Positions 8,415 to 17,622 are shown, counted from the stretch's first letter. The stretch: 64,000 nt of DNA from Ignavibacterium sp. (GCA_018335755.1 JAGXRK010000001.1:310001-374000); one strand, 5' to 3'. The notes: generated from the sequence alone by a model not told the origin. Numbers and translations are program-made.

Positions 8415-8897
8415 CTACCTGAAATACCAATAGCTGTAAATGGTTGAAAGTTCCAGAGTATCTCTTGAAAAATCACTGGAGATTCTGATCGTAAGTTTCT
8501 TATGCCAGGTTCGGTTTGTTGTTGAACCGTTTGGATTTCCCGGATTGATATACGTTACAGCACACTCACTAACAAACGGAATTGTATAAATAGTATCTTG
8601 CTGAGTGTGACCATGATAGTCATCAAAATCATCTAAAATGCCGGGTATCTCCTGCCCTAAATCTGTACTAAGCGTCAATCCAGCTATGCTGGATACGGAA
8701 TTATTATTTGTATTCTCATCAAAGGCAAGTTTAGTAGCCTGTTCAATAATTGAAGCACCAATTGAAGTTGCAAGTACACCTATTTTTGAATCGAGGACAA
8801 CTTCTTCTGTGCCAAGAATGTTGTTATTCATCCTTAATACAGTAAGTGATAGAATAAGTAGTGCACCTATTGCGAGTAGAGATTGTCCTAAATTCAT
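8415..8897 (-). CDS. PilV-like minor pilin-family protein, first module copy
   Basis: First gene of the first module, 160 residues. A single hydrophobic helix (MNLGQSLLAIGALLILSLTV) is followed by LRMNNNILGTEEVVLDSKIGVLATSIGASIIEQATK, a helix in the position of the pilin alpha-1 domain, then a small beta domain ending TIRISSDFSRDTLELSTIYS. The paralogue at 5748-6260 shares the same landmarks. There is no GFTLIE motif or basic leader. The promoter should lie in 8898-9415. I propose a role as minor pilin or pseudopilin because of the three-gene order PilV-PilW-PilX, which matches minor pilin operons of Gram-negatives; sequence similarity alone is weak. Confidence 0.55.
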   Translation of the reverse strand: MNLGQSLLAIGALLILSLTVLRMNNNILGTEEVVLDSKIGVLATSIGASIIEQATKLAFDENTNNNSVSSIAGLTLSTDLGQEIPGILDDFDDYHGHTQQDTIYTIPFVSECAVTYINPGNPNGSTTNRTWHKKLTIRISSDFSRDTLELSTIYSYWYFR

Positions 8898-9206
8898 TGT
8901 TTCACTTGATGATGATTATTCAATATATTTAACAAAAATTATACCTTAATGATGACTATATTATTTTGATTAAAAATCAACTTTCCATAAGTGTTGTTAT
9001 AGCCAAAGTAATTAATTATTACTTGATATTCCGGCAATCTTTACCTCTGCTGAAAAGTTTTAACTTAGGAATATATAAGTAACATTTGGTTAACAACATC
9101 AATCTTCAGCAGATACTTCCAATTACCAGGTAATAACAATGCGTATAGATTTATTTCAATATATATACCAATCCTAAAAACTCTTAAAACAGATATATAT
9201 TATGCG

Positions 9207-9233
9207 AATTTGAGCTTTCCTATAGCTCAAATT
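9207..9233. repeat. Perfect 10-bp inverted repeat in the 8898-9415 intergenic region
   Basis: AATTTGAGCT (9207-9216) is mirrored exactly by AGCTCAAATT (9224-9233) over a 7-base loop. It lies in the 518-base gap between the divergent pilin-like module and aconitase. No T-run follows, so it is more likely an operator or RNA hairpin than a terminator. I see no gene or RNA in the rest of this AT-rich gap, which must carry both divergent promoters. Confidence 0.5.
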
Positions 9234-9415
9234 AATATTTGTCTTTTCACCAACGTAATAAAATAAGACATGAGTAAGGGCTAATTATGCTAATATCGCA
9301 ATCCTAAAGAAGCTGATCTCTAAACAGAAATTACAAAATGACAAAATTTCGTTAATATTTTTTTATTTTTACCATATAGGAATGTATTAAAAAAGTAAAA
9401 TTTAAGAGGAATACA

Positions 9416-11680
9416 ATGACCGCTAATTTTGATATGATAAGTCAAGTTTATTCAAGTTATAGACAAAAAATTGATGATGTAAAAAAGGTAGTTAACAGAC
9501 CGCTTACTTATGCAGAAAAAGTTTTATACATGCATTTATGGGATAAAGCCACTAAAGAGTTTTCGAAGGGAAAAGATTATGTTGACCTGGCTCCTGATCG
9601 CGTAGCAATGCAGGATGCAACTGCTCAGATGGCCCTGCTTCAGTTTATGTCTGCCGGAAGAAAAACAGTTGCGGTTCCTTCCACTGTTCATTGCGATCAC
9701 TTAATTCAGGCACAGGTTGGTGCTGAAGATGATCTGTTAAGAGCAAAGGATGAGAATAAAGAAGTTTTCGATTTTCTTGAAAGTATTTCGAAAAAATATG
9801 GAGTCGGATTCTGGAAACCCGGTGCAGGAATTATTCACCAGGTTGTACTTGAGAACTATGCTTTCCCGGGTGGACTGATGATTGGAACAGATTCACATAC
9901 TCCTAATGCCGGCGGACTTGGAATGATTGCAATTGGCGTCGGCGGCGCAGATGCTGTTGACGTGATGGCTGGTATGCCCTGGGAACTTAAGTGGCCTAAA
10001 ATAATTGGCGTTAAATTAACTGGAAAGATGAGCGGATGGACTTCAGCAAAAGATGTTATTCTTAAACTTGCCGGTATCCTTACTGTTAAAGGAGGAACCG
10101 GAGCTATCGTAGAATATTTTGGTGAAGGGACTAACTCAATTTCATGCACTGGTAAAGGAACAATCTGTAATATGGGTGCTGAAATTGGAGCTACAACTTC
10201 AGTCTTTCCTTTTGATGAAAAGATGTCTTCTTATCTTCGCATAACAAGACGGGCAGATGTTGCCGTACTTGCCGAAGGTCTTGCTGATGTTCTCACTGCT
10301 GATAAAGAAGTTCTGGAAAATCCTGAAAAGTATTATGATCAGGTGATTGAAATAAATCTTAGTGAACTTGAACCTCACCTTAACGGACCGTTTACTCCGG
10401 ACAAAGCCTGGCCGATTTCGAAAATGAAAGAAGCTGTTCAGAAAGAAAACTACCCTGATAATATTTCTGTCGCATTAATAGGAAGCTGTACTAACTCAAG
10501 TTATGAAGATATTGATCGTTCAGCCAGTATTGCAAGTCTTGCACTGTCAAAAGGATTAAAAGCTAAATCGCAGTTTACAATTACTCCGGGTTCCGAACAG
10601 GTTAGAGCAACTATTGAAAGAGACGGACAACTAAAAACATTGACTGATGTTGGCGGATTAATACTAGCTAATGCCTGCGGTCCTTGCATTGGTATGTGGA
10701 AAAGAATGGACATTAAAACAGGTGAACCAAATACAATTGTAACATCGTTCAATAGAAACTTTGCAAAAAGAAATGATGGTAATCCCGAAACACTTGCATT
10801 TGTTGCATCGCCGGAAGTTACAACTGCATTAGCAATCGCAGGAAGTTTGTCATTCAATCCGTTGACAGATGAATTGGTAAATGAAAAGGGAGAAAAAGTA
10901 AAGCTTGATCCGCCGGTTGGTGAAGAACTTCCTCCCAAAGGATTCGATGAAGGCAGCAGCGGATTTATTCCCCCGGCAGAGGATGGAAGCAGAGTTGTTC
11001 TAAAGGTAGATCCTAATAGCGAAAGACTTGAATTGCTCAGCCCATTTAAACCGTGGGATGGAATGGATTTGGTTGATCTGCCTGTACTTCTTAAAGCTGC
11101 CGGTAAATGTACAACAGATCATATTTCAATGGCAGGTCCCTGGTTAAGATTCCGCGGTCATCTTGATAACATATCCAATAATATGTTTATTGGAGCAACC
11201 AACGCTTATAATGGTGAAACCGGAAAAGTAAAAAATATTTTTACAGGTGAACTAAAATCTGTACCGGAAGTTGCACGTGAGTATAAAGCAAAAGGTATCG
11301 GCTGGGTTGTTGTTGGTGATGAAAATTATGGCGAAGGTTCTTCTCGTGAACATGCTGCAATGGAACCAAGACATCTTGGAGGAAGAGCAATTATCGTTAA
11401 AAGCTTTGCAAGAATTCACGAAACAAATCTTAAGAAACAAGGAATGCTTCCGCTCACTTTTGCTGATCCAAACGATTATGATAAAATAAAAGAAGATGAC
11501 AAAGTTGATTTGCTTATTTCATCTCTTGCTCAGGATAAACAAATTAAGATGATTGTAAAACATTCTAATGGTACTAAAGATGAAATTATTCTGAACCAAA
11601 CAATGAATGCTTCACAGATTGAGTGGTTCAAAGCAGGAAGTGCACTTAACCTTATTGCAAAGAAACAAAAATCCGGTTGA
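9416..11680 (+). CDS. acn: Aconitate hydratase (mitochondrial-type aconitase)
   Basis: Converts citrate to isocitrate through cis-aconitate in the TCA cycle, in the cytoplasm. The 754-residue protein has the three [4Fe-4S] ligands Cys358 (GSCTNSS) and Cys421/Cys424 ([10 protein letters not shown]), the same numbers as in mature pig mitochondrial aconitase. The swivel domain carries [15 protein letters not shown] near residue 638. Length and the N-terminal HCDHLIQA segment fit the mitochondrial-type subfamily used by Bacteroidota rather than the AcnA or AcnB types of Enterobacteria. AAGAGGAA precedes the ATG at 9416. The gene stands alone, 518 bases after the divergent pilin-like module; the next gene, for an HTH-repeat protein, follows after 38 bases with no terminator seen between them. 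Confidence 0.97.
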   Translation: MTANFDMISQVYSSYRQKIDDVKKVVNRPLTYAEKVLYMHLWDKATKEFSKGKDYVDLAPDRVAMQDATAQMALLQFMSAGRKTVAVPSTVHCDHLIQAQVGAEDDLLRAKDENKEVFDFLESISKKYGVGFWKPGAGIIHQVVLENYAFPGGLMIGTDSHTPNAGGLGMIAIGVGGADAVDVMAGMPWELKWPKIIGVKLTGKMSGWTSAKDVILKLAGILTVKGGTGAIVEYFGEGTNSISCTGKGTICNMGAEIGATTSVFPFDEKMSSYLRITRRADVAVLAEGLADVLTADKEVLENPEKYYDQVIEINLSELEPHLNGPFTPDKAWPISKMKEAVQKENYPDNISVALIGSCTNSSYEDIDRSASIASLALSKGLKAKSQFTITPGSEQVRATIERDGQLKTLTDVGGLILANACGPCIGMWKRMDIKTGEPNTIVTSFNRNFAKRNDGNPETLAFVASPEVTTALAIAGSLSFNPLTDELVNEKGEKVKLDPPVGEELPPKGFDEGSSGFIPPAEDGSRVVLKVDPNSERLELLSPFKPWDGMDLVDLPVLLKAAGKCTTDHISMAGPWLRFRGHLDNISNNMFIGATNAYNGETGKVKNIFTGELKSVPEVAREYKAKGIGWVVVGDENYGEGSSREHAAMEPRHLGGRAIIVKSFARIHETNLKKQGMLPLTFADPNDYDKIKEDDKVDLLISSLAQDKQIKMIVKHSNGTKDEIILNQTMNASQIEWFKAGSALNLIAKKQKSG

Positions 11681-11718
11681 ATTGAATTAAAATTCACAGC
11701 CAGATTGGTTTAAAGATT

Positions 11719-12540
11719 ATGAGCAGACGCAAATGGAGTAATAAAGAAATTGAGTATCTAAAAAGATATTACCCCAAACTTGGGCTTAAGAAAGTTTCAT
11801 CTAAACTCGGTAGATCAAAAAATTCTGTAGTGTCACAAGTACAAAGGCTCAAAATTAAATCTTCCTACTCCAGAAGATGGGAAATATGGGAGGATAGATT
11901 TTTAACACGCCATTATAAGAAAAATAAACCTGAATCTATAGCCAGAACACTAAAACGCTCAAAACATGCTATTGTCCAAAGAGCACAAATTTTAGAACTT
12001 ACCCGAAAGCGCGGAAGGATATGGACTGCTGAGGAAAAAGATTTTCTTAAGAAAAATTATCCCGAAAGATCTGTACCGCTTGAAGACATCGCTTTTCGTT
12101 TGAATCGTTCAACTACATCTTTACGATCCTATGCAAAAAAACTTAATGTAAATCGGCCGGCACACGACCATTACTGGTCAAAAGCCGAACACGATTATCT
12201 TGCTAAAAATTACAAGATAAAAAGTTTTAAAGATATTGCTGAAGATTTAGGTTTGAGTCCAACTGCAGTAACTTTGTATGCAAACAGAGTGGGGATATTC
12301 AGAAAATCCAGATTACGAAGATGGACAAAAGAAGATATGGAATTTGTTCGTAAAAACTACGATAAACTTACTGCTGAAGATATTGGCAACAAACTAAACA
12401 GATCGGTTCAGTCTGTAAGACAATGTGCCGGCCGTTTGGGCTTACAGGGCAAACATAATTGGCATAAACCGGCAAATGTTGAGGCAAGGGTAAGGAAGTT
12501 TAAAAAGTGGTATGCTGATCAAAAAAATAATAACAGCTAA
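11719..12540 (+). CDS. Protein of five tandem Myb/SANT-like HTH repeats
   Basis: Nearly the whole 273-residue protein is built from five repeats of about 45-55 residues. Each has a tryptophan-centred start (KWSNKEIEYLKRYYPKLG, RWEIWEDRFLTRHY, IWTAEEKDFLKKNY, YWSKAEHDYLAKNY, RWTKEDMEFVRKNY), then an I-A/G-x-x-L helix and a turn-helix with S-x-x-S/A-V/L (SKNSVVSQVQRL, SKHAIVQRAQIL, STTSLRSYAKKL, SPTAVTLYANRV, SVQSVRQCAGRL). This matches the SANT/Myb-like or GcrA-like HTH used in DNA binding. The C-terminal 30 residues are basic. No sensing or enzymatic domain is present. It follows aconitase by 38 bases and may be co-transcribed. Target and function unknown; a multivalent DNA-binding or nucleoid protein is likely. 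Confidence 0.7.
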   Translation: MSRRKWSNKEIEYLKRYYPKLGLKKVSSKLGRSKNSVVSQVQRLKIKSSYSRRWEIWEDRFLTRHYKKNKPESIARTLKRSKHAIVQRAQILELTRKRGRIWTAEEKDFLKKNYPERSVPLEDIAFRLNRSTTSLRSYAKKLNVNRPAHDHYWSKAEHDYLAKNYKIKSFKDIAEDLGLSPTAVTLYANRVGIFRKSRLRRWTKEDMEFVRKNYDKLTAEDIGNKLNRSVQSVRQCAGRLGLQGKHNWHKPANVEARVRKFKKWYADQKNNNS

Positions 12541-12648
12541 AATCTGAATTGCGAGAATTCCAGGTTTAAACCTTTCTTCAAATAAAAACTTGTTTTATGA
12601 CCACAGTTAACAATTTCTTAACAATTTCTTCATCATTTCTTAACTGAA

Positions 12649-12666
12649 ATAGAACATTTGTTCTAT
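12649..12666. promoter_or_regulatory. Candidate operator: 8-bp-arm palindrome
   Basis: ATAGAACA (12649-12656) is mirrored exactly by TGTTCTAT (12659-12666) around a TT centre. It lies 77 bases upstream of the hemerythrin-like gene start. Just before it (about 12608-12643) is an imperfect direct repeat of TTAACAATTTCT. Together these look like a regulated promoter. The regulator is unknown. Confidence 0.45.
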
Positions 12667-12742
12667 TGAGCACTTCCACGCATTCATGTAAGTTTCAAAT
12701 ATAGTTTTGACTAATCATCAACCACGAAAGGTTAGAAGTAAA

Positions 12743-13447
12743 ATGGGCACTGGATCTGATCTAAACACAAAAATCCATAAAGGATTGCGTAAAGCTTTAT
12801 TTGAACTTTCCTGCTGCGCCGGCAAAACTGATGGGTTATCAGATGAGGACATTATAAGTCTTGCCAAACTTTTTAATGAAGTTATGAGGTACCTGGAAGT
12901 ACACAACAGGAATGAAGAACTTTACATACTTCCTCTGCTGGAAAAGAAAATTACCACTTCATTAAAAATAGCAGAGAAACAGCATCATTTAATGGATAAA
13001 CAAATTGAATTTTTAAAACGCAATTTTAATAATCTTGTGTCAAGTTCTGTTAAAGAAAGAAAATTAAAAGCAGAAGTATTCTATCATTTGCTGAACGATT
13101 TTATTTCTGCCCACCTGCAATATCTGCTTAACAGGGAATTGGATACAGTTAAAATGTTGCGTGAAAATTGCAGCACAGAGGAATTAAATTCAGCATTAAA
13201 TAATTTTATAAGAAATACTTCACCGCAGGATTTAATGATGATGTTCAGGTACATACTTCCTGCATTAAACCGTACTGAAGTGGTTGAACTTATCACCAGC
13301 ATTAAACAGACTGCACACCAGCAGGCATTTAATGCTGTAATGGTGCTTGCCGGTTCAATTCTTTCTGCAAATGAATATAACTACCTGATTGAGAATTTAA
13401 TTACAAAAACGGGAAGCACTGATAAAGTTTGGGAGGCAGTAGCCTGA
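12743..13447 (+). CDS. Hemerythrin-like (HHE domain) protein
   Basis: The helical N-terminal half carries histidine/acid pairs in hemerythrin order: EVHNRNEELYILP (HxxxE), AEKQHHLMDKQIEF, and FISAHLQYLLNRE near the end of the domain. Such proteins bind a di-iron site and sense or carry O2 or NO, or repair damaged Fe-S clusters (as in the RIC/YtfE group). The C-terminal about 90 residues (LMMMFRYILPALNRTEVVEL, then IKQTAHQQAFNAVM) form a second helical domain I do not recognise. I choose the ATG at 12743; an in-frame TTG at 12707 is possible but has no ribosome site. A palindrome lies upstream and a terminator at 13463. A MarR-family regulator is convergent. Iron binding is inferred from residue pattern. 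Confidence 0.7.
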   Translation: MGTGSDLNTKIHKGLRKALFELSCCAGKTDGLSDEDIISLAKLFNEVMRYLEVHNRNEELYILPLLEKKITTSLKIAEKQHHLMDKQIEFLKRNFNNLVSSSVKERKLKAEVFYHLLNDFISAHLQYLLNRELDTVKMLRENCSTEELNSALNNFIRNTSPQDLMMMFRYILPALNRTEVVELITSIKQTAHQQAFNAVMVLAGSILSANEYNYLIENLITKTGSTDKVWEAVA

Positions 13448-13462
13448 TCAGTGAGGGTAAAG

Positions 13463-13497
13463 GGCTGTCAGATTAGAGGTTTGACAGCCTTTTTTTT
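13463..13497 (+). terminator. Rho-independent terminator between convergent genes
   Basis: GGCTGTCA (13463-13470) pairs with TGACAGCC (13482-13489), then a run of eight T. It ends the hemerythrin-like gene; the convergent marR-type gene stops at 13497, at the edge of the T-run. Confidence 0.9.
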
Positions 13498-13970
13498 CAA
13501 TTCATTACATAATTGTTATAAATCTTTTCCAGCAGAATAGAAAGCTGTTTTCTTTCATCCTTATTAAGATTATCTGATATCAATTGGTGCAGATTTTCAA
13601 TATCCGGTTTTAGCTTATTCACAAGCTGAATACCTTTTTCTGTAATTTTTGCAATAGATAATCGTCTGTCTTCGCTGCTGTTGAATCTTTCAACATAACC
13701 TTCTTTAATCAATCTATCTATCAATCTTGTTACATCCGGCGCCTGATCCATCATACGTGTGATAATTTCACATCTGGGGTAACCATCAGGAAATTTTCCT
13801 CTTAATATTCTGAGCACATTGTATTGAGGACTCGTTAATCCATATCGGCTTAAAACTTCATCATTCTTCATTCTAAGGAAGTTTGCCGTTACAAAAATAT
13901 TCAGGAAAGCTTCCTGCTCCGGACTTTCAAATGTTTTTTGTTTTAATCTTTGTTTTAATGCTTCGCCCAT
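13497..13970 (-). CDS. MarR-family transcriptional regulator
   Basis: The 157-residue protein has the MarR winged-helix layout: helical dimerisation ends, a recognition region (LTSPQYNVLRILRG, then IITRMMDQAPDVTRLIDRLI) and the wing motif ERFNSSEDRRLSIAKITEKG, with the conserved D-R-R. MarR proteins bind palindromes as dimers and release DNA on binding phenolic or other ligands, or on cysteine oxidation; the single Cys67 (YPRCEI) lies in the domain. The promoter region (13971-14160) contains palindromes suited to autoregulation. It is divergent from the BatA-like gene and convergent with the hemerythrin-like gene. Targets unknown. Confidence 0.9.
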   Translation of the reverse strand: MGEALKQRLKQKTFESPEQEAFLNIFVTANFLRMKNDEVLSRYGLTSPQYNVLRILRGKFPDGYPRCEIITRMMDQAPDVTRLIDRLIKEGYVERFNSSEDRRLSIAKITEKGIQLVNKLKPDIENLHQLISDNLNKDERKQLSILLEKIYNNYVMN

Positions 13971-13992
13971 TATGCTGCTAAATTTTATTAAA

Positions 13993-14027
13993 TGTGTTGT
14001 AACACAAAAATATATAAATATTTATAT
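13993..14027. promoter_or_regulatory. Palindromes upstream of marR, candidate autoregulatory operators
   Basis: TGTGTT-GT-AACACA at 13993-14006 and the perfect 16-base palindrome ATATAAATATTTATAT at 14012-14027 lie 23 to 57 bases upstream of the marR-type start (13970). AT-rich palindromes of this length are typical MarR sites. A further inverted repeat, TCAGATG (14095-14101) and CATCTGA (14117-14123), lies near the divergent BatA-like start at 14161. Confidence 0.5.
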
Positions 14028-14160
14028 TTAGCAAAGAGAAAAATTGATTCTTAAAACTTATACGGATTAAAGCATTCTTACTTGCATAGAAATCTCAGAT
14101 GGATATACCTATATTTCATCTGAATTTATTTAACGATTTGAAAGGTTTCTATAAAATTTA

Positions 14161-16266
14161 ATGGTTTTTCTTAATCCTGCTGTCTTAATTGGACTGCTAG
14201 CAGCATCTATCCCGATTCTGATTCATCTTCTTAACCTTCGTAAACTAAAAAAGATAGAATTCAGCACCTTAACCTTCCTGAAGGAACTTCAAAAGAATAA
14301 GATCAGAAAAGTTAAATTAAAACAATGGCTGCTTCTGGTTCTCAGGGTTCTGATTATTCTCTTCCTTGTTTTTGCATTTGCACGACCAACTCTTGAAGGA
14401 GTGGCAATTGGCGGAACAACATCGGCAGCTAAAACTACAGCTGTGTTTATTCTAGATGATTCATTCAGTATGTCGGTTGTTGACCAGAATGGCTCTTATT
14501 TCAACCAGGCAAAACAGACAATTAAGAATCTTTTAAAAAACTTTCAGGAAGGTGATGAGGTTGGTTTAATACTTCAATCAGATAACTCAACCGAAGACAT
14601 TAATTTAACTTCAAACTTTTCTGAATTTGAAAGACAATTTGAAACTATTAATGTTTCGTATGCGAGTGGATCGATCCACAATTCCTTTATAACAGCTGCT
14701 GAAATTATTGCTGCTTCACAAAATTTTAATAAGGAAATTTATATTCTGTCCGATTTTCAATCCGGCAGATTAGTGAAAGATGAGGTTGTATCAGATTTAA
14801 GTCCTTTGCTTGATAAGAATACAAGAATTTATGCCATAAATTATTCGGGCAAGAATGCTTTCAATTTATCAATAGATAAATTTAAAATTAGTACAGCAAT
14901 ATTTGAAAAAGAAAAGCCGGTGAGGTTTCAGTTAACTATAAATAATCATTCTGAGCAATCGGTTAATAATACTGTCGTATCATTATTTATGAATGAAGAA
15001 CGAGCATCGCAGCAAAGCATATCGTTAAATCCATCAGAAATAAAAGTAATTGAAATTGAAGCAGTTGTAAAAGCAACAGGATTCATAAAGGTCTCCGCTG
15101 AACTTGAGGATGATGATATTGAATATGATAACAGACGATTTCTAAATATTTATATTCCGGATAGAATACCGGTTCTGCTTTCCGCTGATCAGCAGAGTGA
15201 TTTAAATTTTGTTAATATTGCATTATTAACCGGTAATGTTTCGGATAACTATAAATTAGATTATAAACCGGCTAATCAACTCCTTTCTACAAGATTGGAT
15301 GATTACAGAGTGATATTCATAATTGGAGAATCCATTACTTCCGGATTTGAAAGGATAAAGGATTTTGTTGAGCAAGGCGGAGGAGTGGTTATTTTTCCTT
15401 CTTCAAAGATCAATATGAATAGATTTAATAATCTTCTCAACAATATTGGATTACCAAAGGCAGAAAGTCATATTGGTCAGCCGGATAGAACAGATAATTC
15501 AACTCTTTTTCAGGATACAGATTTTGATCATCCGCTTTTAAAAAACATTTTTGAAACACAGGAAAATAAACGAATTGAATCACCAGACATTTATTCATAC
15601 TATCGTATCCTTGCCGGAGCATCAGGTAGAAATATCATTTCATTGCCAGATGGATCAACCTTCCTTAGCGAAATCCGAAAAGGAAAAGGCAAAGTATTGT
15701 TATTTAATTCGGCTCCTGTATTGTCGTGGAATTCATTTCCATTAAAGGGTTTATTCCCTGCACTTATGAACAAATCAATTCTTTATCTTGCAACGCAGGA
15801 ACAGGATGGAAGGGATAATTTTGCAGGTGAACCGGTCAACTTAAATATAAGGAATGCAAGACTTCCGCAGTTGAGAATTGTTCTTCCGGATGGAAGAGAA
15901 GATTATATAAATCTTAGCGGCGATGAGAGAGGTGATTTCCTCATCTATCAGAACACAAAAACGGCAGGCAGCTATGAAGTTTACTCCGGTGAGCAAAAGC
16001 TTGAAGAAATTTCCGTTAATACCGATCCTGCTGAATCTATTACGAAATATTATTCTGATAGTGATATTAAATCATACATAGAAAAAATTAATTTTGATGG
16101 AACTTTCATAATAATTGATAAAAATGAAGATCCGGTTAACGTAATTTTACAGGCAAGATTCGGCTCAGAGCTGTGGAAATATTTTTTACTTATTGCGATA
16201 TTACTTGCACTTATTGAAATGACTATAGCACGAAATGCAAAAAAGGAATTAGATGGAGTTACTTAG
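14161..16266 (+). CDS. BatA/VWA-domain membrane protein
   Basis: The N-terminus is a BatA domain: FLNPAVLIGLLAASIPILIH then LRKLKKIEFSTLTFLKELQK and a second hydrophobic helix (LLLVLRVLIILFLVFAFARP). A von Willebrand A-like domain follows, with AVFILDDSFSMS giving the MIDAS-type DxSxS (about 98-106). The middle of the 701-residue protein is a long beta-rich region with a class I glutamine amidotransferase-like fold segment (FVEQGGGVVIFPSS). A membrane helix lies near the C-terminus (YFLLIAILLALIEMTIA). Bat proteins were linked to aerotolerance in Bacteroides and are often encoded with DUF4159 and DUF4175 proteins, which here lie about 10 kb away. The role in envelope function is inferred. Confidence 0.8.
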   Translation: MVFLNPAVLIGLLAASIPILIHLLNLRKLKKIEFSTLTFLKELQKNKIRKVKLKQWLLLVLRVLIILFLVFAFARPTLEGVAIGGTTSAAKTTAVFILDDSFSMSVVDQNGSYFNQAKQTIKNLLKNFQEGDEVGLILQSDNSTEDINLTSNFSEFERQFETINVSYASGSIHNSFITAAEIIAASQNFNKEIYILSDFQSGRLVKDEVVSDLSPLLDKNTRIYAINYSGKNAFNLSIDKFKISTAIFEKEKPVRFQLTINNHSEQSVNNTVVSLFMNEERASQQSISLNPSEIKVIEIEAVVKATGFIKVSAELEDDDIEYDNRRFLNIYIPDRIPVLLSADQQSDLNFVNIALLTGNVSDNYKLDYKPANQLLSTRLDDYRVIFIIGESITSGFERIKDFVEQGGGVVIFPSSKINMNRFNNLLNNIGLPKAESHIGQPDRTDNSTLFQDTDFDHPLLKNIFETQENKRIESPDIYSYYRILAGASGRNIISLPDGSTFLSEIRKGKGKVLLFNSAPVLSWNSFPLKGLFPALMNKSILYLATQEQDGRDNFAGEPVNLNIRNARLPQLRIVLPDGREDYINLSGDERGDFLIYQNTKTAGSYEVYSGEQKLEEISVNTDPAESITKYYSDSDIKSYIEKINFDGTFIIIDKNEDPVNVILQARFGSELWKYFLLIAILLALIEMTIARNAKKELDGVT

Positions 16267-16283
16267 TGTTCCTTTGTGACCTT

Positions 16284-16324
16284 AGTGTATTAGTGGTAAA
16301 ATTCTTCTTCACCACTAAGGCACT
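16284..16324. repeat. Intergenic hairpin repeat between BatA-like gene and hflX
   Basis: AGTGTATTAGTGGT (16284-16297) and ACCACTAAGGCACT (16311-16324) pair at 12 of 14 positions over a 13-base loop. The words TTAGTG...CCTTAGTG...ACCACTAAGG belong to a type of short palindromic repeat common between genes in many bacteria. No T-run follows, so it is probably a dispersed repeat rather than a terminator. Confidence 0.55.
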
Positions 16325-16356
16325 CAGAGCAATAAGATTCACTTATAAAATGTTTT

Positions 16357-17622
16357 ATGATAGAAATAATTAAAAAAAACATAGAACGGGCAATGCTCGT
16401 TGCACTTGATACTAAAGAATTCAGCAAAGCTATAGTTGAAGAGCATCTTGATGAACTTGAAGAGCTTGCTGATACGGCTGGCGCTGAAACTGTTTTCAAG
16501 ACCATTCAAAGCAAAGCGAGAATGGATTCTGCTTATTACGTTGGTAAAGGTAAAGCTGAAGAACTTGCGCAGCTTGTTGAACTTAATGATATACACATTG
16601 TCATATTTGATGATGATCTTACACCCGTTCAGGTGAGAAATCTTGAAAAACTTTTTAACAGAAAAGTAATTGACAGGAGCGGACTTATACTTGATATCTT
16701 TGCATTAAGAGCAAAGAGTAAAGAATCAAAAACCCAGGTTGAACTTGCACAGCTTCAGTATCTGTTACCAAGGTTAACACGTGCATGGACACACTTATCA
16801 AAACAATATGGCGGTATTGGTACAAAAGGTCCCGGTGAAACCCAGATAGAAACCGACAGACGAATGATCAGAACCCGCATTGCTATGTTGAAGGGAAAGT
16901 TAAAACAAATTGAATCCCAGAGAATAACACAAGCTGCAGGAAGGAAGGACTATACCAGAATCGCAATAGCCGGATATACTAATGCAGGCAAATCAACTTT
17001 ATTTAATTTACTTACAGAGGCTGATGTTTTTGCTGAGGACAAACTATTTGCAACACTGGATTCAACAACAAGGCAGCTTGAATCAGACAGCAAAGCAAAA
17101 ATTCTTATTAGTGATACAGTGGGATTTATAAGAAAATTACCGGCACATCTTGTTGCATCATTCAAAAGCACTCTAAATGAAGTAAGAGATGCAGATATAA
17201 TCCTTCACGTAATTGATCTTTCACATCCTTTTTATGAAGATCATCTTAAGGTTGTTGAAGATACATTGAAAGAATTTGGAAGTGAAAATAAAACAGTTCT
17301 AATGGTATTTAATAAGGTTGATGCAGTTGATGATAAGAACAGAATTGAATATGTGAAAAACTACTACCGGGATTCTGTTGTTATCTCTGCCAGAAAAGGT
17401 ATAAACGTTTCCGCGCTTATGAATAAAGTTAAAAATATTGTGGAGCATTCTTTTACAGAAGAAAAAGTGAATCTGAATATTGCTCAGACAAAAATTGCTT
17501 CACAAATACATCAATTGGCAGAAGTGCTTTCCACAAAGTATGATGATGATATAATGACCATATCATATCGTGCAAATAAAGAAAACTCAGATAAAATCAA
17601 GAAAATTATTTATGGCTCGTAA
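16357..17622 (+). CDS. hflX: Ribosome-associated GTPase HflX
   Basis: HflX splits or rescues stalled ribosomes under stress and hydrolyses GTP. The 421-residue protein has the HflX N-terminal domain (AYYVGKGKAEELAQLV, then IVIFDDDLTPVQVRNLE), the signature LSKQYGGIGTKGPGETQIE and the G domain: G1 GYTNAGKST (about 206-214), G3 DTVGFIRKLP, G4 NKVD. Length fits the family. No clear ribosome-binding site precedes the ATG at 16357, which is common in this group. The last 11 bases overlap the start of the aromatic amino acid lyase gene, suggesting co-expression, though a functional link is not known. Confidence 0.95.
   Translation: MIEIIKKNIERAMLVALDTKEFSKAIVEEHLDELEELADTAGAETVFKTIQSKARMDSAYYVGKGKAEELAQLVELNDIHIVIFDDDLTPVQVRNLEKLFNRKVIDRSGLILDIFALRAKSKESKTQVELAQLQYLLPRLTRAWTHLSKQYGGIGTKGPGETQIETDRRMIRTRIAMLKGKLKQIESQRITQAAGRKDYTRIAIAGYTNAGKSTLFNLLTEADVFAEDKLFATLDSTTRQLESDSKAKILISDTVGFIRKLPAHLVASFKSTLNEVRDADIILHVIDLSHPFYEDHLKVVEDTLKEFGSENKTVLMVFNKVDAVDDKNRIEYVKNYYRDSVVISARKGINVSALMNKVKNIVEHSFTEEKVNLNIAQTKIASQIHQLAEVLSTKYDDDIMTISYRANKENSDKIKKIIYGS

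Noticed and set aside
9856-10938. Long open frames on the minus strand within aconitase
   Set aside because: Low-complexity, Pro/Ser/Ile-rich translations without domains, mirror images of the aconitase frame.
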